Positions 9,906 to 22,200 of a stretch of 64,000 bases of DNA are shown piece by piece. Below the pieces are notes generated by a model. That model was not told the origin of the DNA, did no database searches, and worked only from the letters and a program-made list of their open reading frames with translations. Both the position numbers and the translations under genes were made by a program. Within the stretch, counting starts at the first letter, position 1. Every line of letters begins with the position of its first letter. The DNA is from Saprospiraceae bacterium (lineage in GTDB: Bacteria; Bacteroidota; Bacteroidia; Chitinophagales; Saprospiraceae), in the NCBI GenBank assembly GCA_021604865.1, contig BQJU01000021.1:1-64000 (forward strand), in the 5' to 3' direction.

Positions 9906-10262
9906 TTCTACTAATTTATTTTATTTGCCTTACACGAATTCCTGAGAATAAGTTCTTAAAAAGGCCGCTAAATTACCCTTTTTTAAAAAAAAGGAGAAGA
10001 TATATCCTTCTTATATCAGGAATTGAGGCATCAGAGGATATTTTTGCCAATATGTTATATATTTGTGAACAGTTCGGTTTTTAAAAAATACCCCGGAAAA
10101 ACACTCCTCAACCGTTGGATTTCCCATATTTATAAGAAACAAGCAGTTTCTAATAATTAGCCATTGGTATGTAACCAGTTGCTAATAGTAAGGCTATCAT
10201 AATTAACTATCTTAACATCGCTACTGCGAACGAGATGGGATACAGTCCAAATTATAATCTTC
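9906..10262. other. divergent intergenic region thrS / giant HYR gene
   Basis: These 357 AT-rich bases separate two divergently transcribed genes, so promoters for both must lie here. I see no RNA gene. No T-box or other tRNA-sensing leader is recognisable in front of thrS. An A/T tract with an adjacent purine-rich segment lies at 9979-10015. I could not pin down either promoter with confidence. Confidence 0.4.
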
Positions 10263-13200
10263 ATGAAAGAATTTACAAATCGTTTAAAAGCAAAATCTTC
10301 ACTTGTTTATTTGCTCATCGGCTCCATGTCGGGGATTGCTATTATGACGCTGCAAGCCAGCGGTCTGTTTATGCCTCCTCCCCCCCCTCCAGTAGAAATA
10401 AGCTGCCCGCCCAATCAAAATATTGCCATAGACCAGGAATGTGATGGTCGGATACCCGATTTTCGCGCAAGCGCCACATTGGGTGATCATTGTAGTTTTC
10501 CGGACGGTGTTTCCATTACACAAATACCATTATCTGGTACCTTGATCAGTGGAGCCGGGACAGTGGAAACGGTTACCTTGACAGCCGATGATGGGCAGGG
10601 CAATACTGCTCAATGCTCCTTTGAAATTAGTACAACAGACCTTAGTCCGCCAAATATATCCTGTCCGGCATTGCTAACCATACCACTTGATGTCAACTGT
10701 GAAGCTACGCTTGATGATTTTACGGCGCTGGCGACCATATCAGACAATTGTACCCCACTGGCCAATATCAGCCTGAGTCAACAACCGGAAAGTGGAACCC
10801 TTTTAAGTGCTGCCAGTCCCAATCAGACATTGATTGTCACTGCAATGGATGGAAGTGGAAATACCGCTAATTGTACCCTTATTATTGTTTTGAAAGATGA
10901 AGAAATGCCGATCATCAATTGTCCGGAGAATCAAACCTTTGATCTGGATAACAAATGCCGCTTTTCTTTGCCGGACCTGAGAAGTCTAGCCACAGCTACG
11001 GATAATTGTAGCGATCCTGTTTTGATTACTCAAATGCCTTCACCAGGTATTCGTTATAGCGGGGATGGAACGGAGGTCTCCATTACCCTGACTGCTTTTG
11101 ATGAGCAAGGGAATAGCAATAATTGTACTTTTTTACTGAGCATGGAAGATAATGCTGCTCCCGTACTCGACTGTCCGGACGACCAGATTTTAGCCGTTGA
11201 CAATAATTGTGTGATTATGGTGCCGGATTTTGCAGATGCAATCACATTGACAGATAATTGCTCGGCAATAGAAAATAGCAGCATTACCCAATCTCCAGTA
11301 TCGGGAACGTTTATTAGTGGTCCGGGTCTAGTTACACCTATTACCATCAGCCTCACCGATGAAGCCGGTAATCATACGGATTGTAGTTTCAATGTAACCT
11401 TGGTTAATCAAACCACGCCGACTATAACCTGTCCTAGTGATCAATTACTTGAAGCTGATGAAAATTGTGAGGCCCTTCTCCCTGATTATACGTCCTTGGC
11501 AATTGCCAATAATCAATGTATGAATGTTGGTAACCTCATCTTGGATCAATTTCCGGTTGCAGGAAGCATAGTCAGTGGTTCCGCTACAGTGACCCCGATA
11601 ACTATCACCGTTAAGGACGAAAATGATAACGTTGTAGACTGTACTTTCGAGGTGACTTTAGTAGACCATCAAGATCCTCAACTGAGCTGCCCAGAAAACG
11701 AGGTGATTGGCCTGGATGCCAATTGTCACCATATTTTGGCCAATTACCTTGATGATATTATTTTATCAGATAACTGCTCGGCGAATTTGGATATAACTGT
11801 CACACAAATTCCAGCTGAAAATACAGTCCTTACTGGTCTGGATCATGTGGAAGTAATAACGATTGTTGCTACGGATCAATCGGGAAATATTGCGCAATGT
11901 GATTTTACTATTAGCCTGGAAGACCAAATCGACCCGGCAATTAATTGCCCGGAAAATCAGATCATTTCTCTGGATGAAACATGCAGCTTTTTGGTCCCTG
12001 ATTACCAATCTGAAGTTGTGTTTTCAGATCAATGCAATGCATTGGATAAACTGGTTTTTAGCCAGGATGTCGCTGCTGGAACGGCCTTGACCGGACACAA
12101 TACATCCCAATTGATCAATCTACAAGTGGAAGATCAAAGTGGCAATAACATGAATTGTGATTTCACGATTACATTAGTGGACGATTCTGCTCCACAGATT
12201 CTTTGTCCTACCAATCAAACCATTTCGCTCAACGACAATTGTGAGGCTGTTGTACCTGATTATACGCTTTTGGCGAATGTTGCAGATTATTGTGTTTCAA
12301 ATGGAGCCCTAGCCTTAAGTCAATCTGTGGCTTCGGGATCAACTATCTCCGGAAATGATGCCAGTGAGGTCATAACGCTAACGGTAAATGATGGTCATGG
12401 CAATGAAAACAATTGTTCCTTTACCCTTACTGTTTTTGATTGTATGCCTCCTGCGATTACCTGCCCTGCCAATCAGATTTTGGAAGTAAATGCCAATTGC
12501 GAAGCCACATTGCCTGACTATAGGGATCAGGCAATTGTCAGTGATAATTGCACCCAAGTCAATGAAATTGTTGTCAGCCAGAATATCGAACCGGCCACGC
12601 TGCTCAATGGACCGATGATCTCTTTACTGACGCTTAGTGCTGATGATGGAAACGGTAATATTGAAAGTTGTAGTTTTCAGGTTCAGGTATCCGATCTTAC
12701 CCCTCCAGAAGTAAATTGCCCGGAAAATCAAACTTTGGTGACTGGCCCGAATTGCCAAGCCAGTATTCCCAATTATAGTGACTTGGTTCAAGCTACGGAT
12801 AATTGTGCTTCTCCAGCAATGATTGGTTATACCCAAACACCACCAGAAGGAACCATCATGAGTGGTGTGGGGATCAATACGACCTTAACTATCGTAGTCA
12901 ATGATGGCCATGGAAATAGCATAAGCTGCAACTTTGAACTAAGCTTAGAGGATGCGAGTGCCCCTAACCTAACTTGTCCTGAAAATCAGGTTATACTATT
13001 GGATGATGATTGTGAAGTAGCCCTTCCCGACTATCGGAATGAAGTCATGGTAACCGATAATTGTGCTATAACGGGAGCAATCATTCTGACACAAACGCCT
13101 CCTTTAGGAACACTGATAGGCGATGATGGAAGTACCCAGGAGATCAGCATTACTGCCGATGATGGACAGGGCAATTTGGTCAATTGTAGCTTTAACCTTA

Positions 13201-16200
13201 CCCTGGAAGATGAGGCTGCTCCTGAGATTATTTGTCCAACAAATCAGGAAGTTGCTGTTGACCTCAATTGCACATTCATGGTCCCTGATTATTCAGCATT
13301 TGTATCGGTTTTAGATAATTGTGCTGATTTGGGTGAGATCGCTATCACACAAACGCCCGTTGTTGGTACTGTTCTCAATGGCGATCAAACGATACAGGAA
13401 ATAACCGTCGGTGCTGCCGATGGACAGGGTAATACGGCACAATGTGTTTTTGCCTTAACATTAATAGACGAAACGGGCCCTATTATCAGCTGTCCGGAAG
13501 GTCAGGAATTAGCGCTGGGGTTAAATTGTGAAATTTTGCTGCCCGACTTTACCGGTGCGGCTTCTATTACTGACAATTGTTCCGACAACGGCAATATTCT
13601 GATTATCCAGACGCCACCCGCTGGTTTGCTACTTACAGATCCGGGGGCAATGGAAACAATTAGCTTAGAAATATTTGATGAGCAGGGTAATATATCGGAA
13701 TGCAGTTTCAGCTTACTTATTGCCGATCAAAGTTCGCCCAATATAATTTGCCCAGGTGATCAGGTATTGAATGTCACAGAAGATTGTCAAGTGCCCCTAC
13801 CCGATTACCGGATAGCTGCTGAAATTACCGATAATTGTACGGTTGCCTCCAATTTGACACTCAGTCAAGTGCCAGCACCTGGCACTTTGGTGAATCTAGG
13901 AGATACCCCTATCAATATCACCTTAAGTGCTGATGATGGTCATGGCAATCAACAGCAATGTACCTTCAGTCTTGAATTGACAGATGCTATTTTACCGAGT
14001 ATAACCTGTCCAGGCAATAAGGTTGTAGCAGTGAATGACAATTGTAATTTTGGCATTCCGGATTATACCGATGATGCTATTGTATCTCAGGATTGTGTGG
14101 TAGGTTCCCTTTCGGTAGTGCAGTCTCCTCCAGCCGGAACGATCATGAATGGGCACAACGTTTTTCAAGTCATTACCCTAACGGCTGACAACACTTCTTC
14201 TTGTACCTTCGAAATCGTCTTGAAAGATTTACAGCTACCATCTATTTCCTGTCCTGAAGATCAACTTGTCGATCTTGATATGAATTGTGAATTTTCTATG
14301 CCGGATTATACGGCGCTAGTGACTTCTTCTGATAATTGTACCGCTGATAATAACTTGATCATTAGCCAAAACATTGCTCCCGGGACGCTTCTTTCAGGGG
14401 CGACCTTTTCCAGGCTTATCTTGCTTACGGTCGATGATGGTAATGGCAATCAACGGCAATGTGCTTTTACGCTTTCGCTAAATGACGATAGCAATCCGAG
14501 TATCAGTTGCCCCGAGGACCAACTACTCCATGTCGATGATCAATGTACCGCCCAGGTCCCTGATTTCACCCATTTGGCGACAGCCACTGACAATTGCAAT
14601 ACGAACATTAATATTACCCAAAGTATAGCTGTAGGTACTTTGCTCTCTGGTCACAATACTTCTCAATTGGTTACCTTAACTGCTGAAGATGACCAGGGCA
14701 ATCAAAGTCAATGTGATTTCAATTTAAGCCTTTCCGATGCCAATGCACCAACGATCCATTGTCCCAGTCAACAAATGCTTGTGGTCAATAACGATTGTGA
14801 GGGTATCGTTTTGGATTATCGAAACCTGGCAACATTAGCCGATCATTGTAGTGACAATATTGCACTCACTCAAAGTCCCGCAGTAGGAAATACCCTGAAT
14901 GGCTTGAGTAGTGCAGAGACCATTACCTTAACTGCCGATGATGGCAATGGCAACACGGCCTCCTGTACCTTCAATCTCATTTTACGGGATGTTAAAGCGC
15001 CACAAATTACTTGTCCGATTGACCAGGAAATCAATCTGGCTGCCAATTGCGAGGTAGAGGTTCCGGATTTCAGGGCACAAGTTGTCGTAAATGACAATTG
15101 TAGCGCTTTAGAGGATATCACGCTTTCGCAAATGGTATTACCTGGTACGATCTTGGGGGGAACTATTTCTACGCAAGTGATCACGATGACGGCAACGGAC
15201 GACAATAACAATACTGCCCAATGTACGTTCAATCTAAGCATCAAAGACCAAAATCCTCCTAGCATAACCTGTCCGGTAGATCATTTGCTGACCGTGGATG
15301 ATCAATGTGAAATTTTTCTACCAAACTATGCCTTTTCTGCACCCGTTGCTGATAATTGTACGGCCACTGCATCCATTTTAAAAACCCAAAGCCCGGCTGC
15401 GGGCACCCTGATTAGTGGAGATGGAACAAGTGTTACCATTACTTTGAGGGCTACAGATCTCCATGGGAACATGGGTAGTTGTACCTTCCTGGTCAGTTTG
15501 GAAGACAATACTGCTCCTACGTTAATTTGTCCGGAAGGCCAGGTCATCAATGTGGACGGTAATTGTCCAGTGCAAATACCGGATTATGGAAGTACAGCAG
15601 CGCTTTATGATAACTGTACCTCCAATGCCAATTTATTGACCAGCCTTACCCAGGCCCCGCCTGTCGGCACTACAGTCAGTGGCGTGGGTACAACAACGAT
15701 TATTACACTCAGCGTTGATGATGATAATGGCAATAACCAAGCTTGTGAATTTACTTTACGACTAGAGGAGGCCAACCATCCTTCCATTACTTGCCCGGGA
15801 GCCCAACTGGTTCAGGTAGATGAGGATTGTGCTTTTTCAATTCCTGATTATACTCAGGAAGCCATTGCATTCAGCCATTGTAGCAGCGACCAAATTACAA
15901 TTACTCAATTGCCCATGGCTTCTACTGAAATTAGCGGCCATGCAACAACACAGGTGATTACCTTAACGGCTACAGACCAAAATGGAGGCTCCGAATCCTG
16001 TTCCTTTTTATTAAATCTGGAAGACGATACCGCGCCGACCATCATTTGCCCTCCAGATAATGAAGTGATTATTGATGAGCAATGTGAGTACCTCGTCCCC
16101 GATTTTACAAGCCTGGCCATAGTAGCCGACAATTGTAGCCCGACCAATGGGATTGAAATAAGTCAAAATATCAGCGTATTCACCATCTTAAGCGGATCTC

Positions 16201-19200
16201 AAACGACCCAGGAAGTGGTACTTACTGCCGATGATGGCAATGGAAACATGAACCAATGTGTTTTTTCTATTTTATTGCTGGATATGGACGATCCAACGAT
16301 TAGTTGTCCACCAAATCAAACCCTATTCCTAGATAATGATTGCCAAAGGATATTACCTGATTTTCGCAATCAAGCCAATCTGGATGATAATTGTGCTCCG
16401 GCAAATAATATGGTGGTTACCCAGACACCAGATGCCGGGACAATCCTGAATGGCCATAGTTCTATTACTACAGTGACCTTAAGTGTGATGGACGAAAATG
16501 AGAACAGTGCAGATTGCATTTTTGGCGTGCAGTTGATCGATGCCATAGGGCCGACAATCAGTTGCCCAGCAAACCAGATCTTGGTCCTTGATGAGGCGTG
16601 TGAAGCATTGATTCCCGACTATACGACCCTTGTACTGACAAACGATAATTGCACCCCTGAAAATGAACTTCAAGTGAATCAATCTCCGGTAGCTGGAACG
16701 GTATTAAACAGCCCTGGGAATCTACAGGAAGTCATCCTGAGCACGATGGACGCTGCGGGAAATACTGCCAGCTGTAGTTTAATTATTACACTGGAGGATC
16801 ATACGCCACCAACCATTATGTGTCCTCAGGATGTAAGTTTAACGCTCGATGACAACTGCGAAATAAGCTTGCCCAGTTATACCGATGCCGCTACCATTAC
16901 AGACAACTGTGCACCGGAATCAGAACTGACCCTTACTCAAACCCCGCAAGCTGGAACGATCCTTGCCGGTCATGGGGTTCATCAGGAAGTCCTGTTGCGT
17001 TTGTCAGATGGCCATGGACAGCAATCGAGCTGTTCACTAAGGGTCAGTCTGATAGATGAAACAAGCCCATTCATCGTGTGTCCCGCTAATCAAGTTTTGA
17101 CCGTTGATGAAAATTGCGAAGCCCTGCTTCCCGGCTATTCACAGGAAGCACAGGTGACTGACAATTGTAGTTTGCCCCAAGAAATTAGCGTCAGTCAGGA
17201 TATTCCGGCAGGAACGCTACTCAGTGGACACAATAGTTCGGCATTTGTTACCCTTACCGCGGATGATGGTCACGGCAATTCCAATTTCTGTAGCTTTACC
17301 GTTACCCTGGAAGATCAAACCGTACCAGAAATTACTTGCCCGACAGCCCAGGATTTAAACCTGAATAATTTCTGCCAGGTGGAACTTCCTGATTTTAAGG
17401 ATTTGGTTTTGGTTAGCGATTATTGTGGTGCCGATCCTATTCTTACACAAATGCCTGACCCTGGTAGTATTATTACTGTCGATTCGACGATCACCATCAC
17501 TGTAGATGACGGCAATGGAAATACCAACCAGTGTACCTTTTTAGTGCGCCTACATGATATGACGCCTCCATTTATTTCCGGCTGTTACGCTAATCTGGTG
17601 ATCAGCAATGTTCCTGGCATGTGTCATGGTTTAGTGCCTGACTTGATAAGTTTTATTGATGCTATCGACAATTGCGGAGTTGCCACTATTGTCCAGGATT
17701 CTTTGCCAGGCACCATTTTCGGAAATGAGGATGGTGATACCCAGGAAGTTAATGTCACGGTGACCGATATCAACGGAAATACACGGGTTTGCCACACCCG
17801 GCTTTTTTTGGAAGACAGCGAAGCTCCTGAAGCAGTTTGTAACAATTTTACGGTCAATTTGAATGCCAATGGCCAGGCTGATATTGTTACGGCGAATATC
17901 AACGGAGGTAGTACGGATAATTGTGGTATAGCCAGCCGTAGTATTTCTGACGACACCTTTGATTGTGGCGATACCGGACCCAATCTGGTGACTTTAAGTA
18001 TAACCGATATTAACGGTAATATGTCAAGTTGTGTTTCCACCGTTACTGTTGTAGACAATACGCCGCCCATTGCGCATTGTCAGAGTCTGACCGTTACACT
18101 GTTGCCTCCTTCTGCAGTAGCAACGGTTAATGGAGCACAAATAAATAATGGCAGTATAGATCTCTGTGGTATTCAATCATACAGTCTAAGTCAGGAACTT
18201 TTCAATTGTACGGATATCGGTGGTACTGTGGTTATATTGACCGTCACGGATGTGAATGGTAATACCGCTAATTGTCAAGCGGTAGTGAATGTAAATGGCG
18301 ATGAAGTATTGCCTGAAGCTTATGCGGGAGAAGATGCCATTATTTGTGCTTCCGAATCAGCTTTTGTTTTTGTTGACCAGGATTTTGCGCCTGTTATCAA
18401 CCTGGGGGATGGAATATGGAGTACTAATGGAACGGGGACGTTTAGCAACCCCGAAGCATTTCAGCCTGTCTATTTTCCCAGCCAGGGAGATATTGATAAT
18501 GGTCAGGTGACTTTAACTCTAACCGTGACCAGTAACGTCGGAAGCTGTAGCGGAATGCAGGCACAGGATGACTTAATCCTGATTTTGGATAATACGGATA
18601 CTGACGGTGATGGACTTTGCGATAGCCAGGACCCATGCCCGGATTGTTTATCAGACATCTACCTGGGTAACGACCCCGACATTAGTGATCCTTGCAGCTG
18701 TTTGAATAATGCCACTAATTTATTTGATGGCCAATTCAGTGAAATAATTACCGTTGCAGGCCCGGAAGGATTGACCTGGATGGTTACGGTTGCTGATGGA
18801 TTGTTTGAACCCAATAGCCCGGAACCTCCGGTATTACCCAATCCTATTCCATTGGGCACCATTCTGGAAGAGACTTCTCCGGGGATTTATCAGCTTTCGG
18901 CTCGCCATATTGATGAAATCGGTTTTTTTATTACTGTAGAAAATGAATTTGGTGATGTATTGAGCATTGGATCTACCTGCTATTATCCCAATCCAGCCAT
19001 TATAGGGTTGAATGACGTCTATTGTGTGTATAGCGGCCCGGTTGAGTTGGTCGGTGATGCAGAAGGAGCAGCGGGTAGTGGAAGCTTTACAATTGACGGG
19101 CTACCGGCAACAATTTTCGAACCCAATATTCTGGGGGCGGGCACTTATGAGGTAGCCTATACTTTTGATGCAGAAGAAGCCAGTATGGACGACCCTACTG

Positions 19201-22200
19201 ATCCTGGGTGTCAATTAACGATATACCAAACAGTAACGGTAGAAGACATAAACTCTATTGCTACCAATAACAATATTTCTGTTACGCTCGACCAAAATTG
19301 TGAGGCCGTTATTATCCCGGATATGATCCTGGAGGGCGAATATACTTGTATCGATGATTTTATTGTCAATGTTTATGCTCCCAATGGCACCAATCTTGGA
19401 GATACTATTCCCTCCGATTATTCCGGACAAACCCTCAATGTAATCCTCACAACCCAGGCCGGACCCTATGTAGCTTTTAGTACGATAACGCTTTATGATT
19501 ACTCTGCTCCAATGATTGACTGTCCCGACAACACCGACCGAATTTCGGTGGAGGAAGATATTCAATTCATTAATGGTGCATTGGGAGGCAGTGATCTTGC
19601 ATTGGATCTTAATAATTATTCTTGCTATCAAAACCTCATTACACCAGGCGCAGGCGATCATTATTACGATGTTTTTAGCTTCACGGTAAGTGAGACAGAC
19701 ATTTATTTTTTTGAATTAAATGCCACGTTTGGAGAAGGCATTGGCAGTTTATACCAGGGGAGTTTTGATCCTGCCAATGGGATTTGTGCCGATATTATCA
19801 TACAAAGCAATAACACAACAAGTGGAATTGGTTATTTTAACACGGTTGCTCCTGTTTCCAAGTTTGCCTTGCAATTGGTGCCTGGACAAACTTACCTCCT
19901 TTTTACCTCTTCCAAGGATGTAAACCTGACAGGGGCTTACCAATGGGCCATGTATAGTGAAGGAGATGGTTTGATCAACAACGTGCCAGCTCAAAATCTG
20001 TCGATAGTTCGCAAATTGTATTGCGATGATCTCAACGGGATACTCAACAGACCCAGTAGTTTGGCACTAACAGGCAACCCATTTGTGAGCGACAACTGTT
20101 CCACTGTCGATTTCCTATTTAGCGATCAGGTACAACAAAGCGGACAATGCGGAGATTACGTTATTACCCGTACGTTTACGGCGACAGATGGAGCGGGCTT
20201 GTCCAACAGTTGTGCACAAACCATTACCTTACGGCAACCAACACTCGATGATTTAATCCTACCGCCATTGATTTATATTACAGAGTGTGATGAGACCTTT
20301 CCTACCACCGATGATGGTCATCCACATCCATTGGCCAGTGGTTATCCATTTATTCAAGCTGGTCTTGGAGTCTATAATCTCGATCCCTTGTTTTGTGGTT
20401 TGGCAGCGTCCTTTGAAGACCAACCTACTATCGAAACCTGTGAAAGTGGTTATAAGGTGGTTCGGGAATGGACCTTGCTCAATGGTTGTAATCCAATTGA
20501 CTTGAGGTATTATAACCAAATCATCAATGTTGATGACTTTACGCCTCCCGTCATTGTTTGCCCACCCAATAATGAGGATGACGGCATCGTCTATTCTACG
20601 GATCCTTTTGACTGTACCGCGAGTTTTAATGCCCCCTTGCCGGAAGTGACGGACAATTGTTCTTCCTGGGAAATAAACACAAAAATTGTAACGGATGTAG
20701 AAGTGCCTATTATTGATCAATGGGGGCAAGTCATTGGAACAACTATCGAAACGGTAGTTTTGGCTACCATTGCCGATGGCGCGTCGAGGTATATTACTGG
20801 GATTCAACCAGGATGCCATCGTTTCCGCTATACGGTGACGGATGCTTGTGGCAATGCTAATGTTTTAGAATGTGATTTCTGCGTAGAAGATCGGATTGAA
20901 CCTTCCGCAATTTGTGATGACGACCTGACTATTTCGCTGGGCGGCGCTGGTTACGGCCGAATTTTTGCCACAGATGTTGATGAAGGTAGTTCTGACAATT
21001 GTGCGCTCGACCGATTGGAGGTACGTCGACTTGTTAACCAAAATCCGAACTCCTGTGAACCCGTGCCTGAATACTTTACGGCCTGGGGAGCGTTTGTAGA
21101 GTTTTATTGCTGTGATGTGAATCAGATCGTGACGGTTCAGCTTAGAGTTGTTGATACGGTAGGCAATCAAAATATCTGCACAATGGAAATTTTTGTAGAA
21201 GACAAAATCCGGCCTTTCTGTTCGGCTCCGCAAGATATAGATGTAGCTTGTAATACATTGCCCTATAATTTTGTCGCCACCGATACCACTCAGTTGAAGC
21301 AATTGTTTGGTACCTCAACCGTTCAGGACAATTGTCCAATGGCTTATAATCAGGAGCTAGCCCCAATTGTCAATCTTGACGATTGTGGTTTTGGGAGCAT
21401 TGTACGTCGCTTTCGATCTATTGATCATGCAGGAAATATTTCTACCAATACCTGCCAACAAGTGGTCAATATACTACCGATACACAATTATGAAATTCGT
21501 TTTCCACGGGATACCCAGGCCAATTGCGGTGATGTGGAACCCGATTCCCTGGAAATTAACGCCCTGGCTTGTGATCAATTTGCTATTGGTGTCGATGATC
21601 AAATCTTCTCGGCATCTGGTGACGATTGTTATAAGATATTTCGGACCTACCGCGTAGTCAACTGGTGTGAATACGACGATATCTCTCCGGCACGCGTTGT
21701 GAGCCGGGACGAAGATTGTGATGGCAACCCCGGCGATGAAGACGTTTGGGTTATCGTGCGGCCCAATGGTGTGGTTTATCTGGATCGGGATATTAATGAA
21801 TTCAATAATAACCCGGTGGCTTTCGCCAAAGGTAATAGCTGTGATGGCCTCTCCAATCCAACCGGGCACTGGATCAATAGCAACATTAGTGGTAATGCCA
21901 GCCCGGCACGTAACTTGAGCTCAGTTGGGTTTTGGATATACGAACAACACATCAGTGTTTATGACAATACGCCACCCTTGATTACTGTCGGGTCTCCGGA
22001 TCCATTCTGTAGCGAAGATGGCACGAACTGTACGGCTACCGCTACGATAGACTTTAGCTTATCTGAAAACTGTACCCCTGGAGACCTTACTATTCAAATT
22101 TTCGAGGAAGGAAACCCCAACCAAAATATTGCCAATGAAATCTTAAATGGCGCTTATCCAGATTTTCAAATTTCTGGAGATTTCCCGATTGGTTTGCATC

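Noticed and set aside
10396-17575. Regular about 255-base periodicity that could be read as a CRISPR or satellite array
   Set aside because: The period follows protein modules in one open frame; units differ widely in DNA sequence and there are no identical short repeats with unique spacers.
20259-20819. 186-codon minus-strand open frame inside the giant gene (also 17624-18070, 19215-19661, 20865-21302)
   Set aside because: They are antisense to a clearly coding frame, show no family motifs and have composition typical of the opposite strand of that gene.
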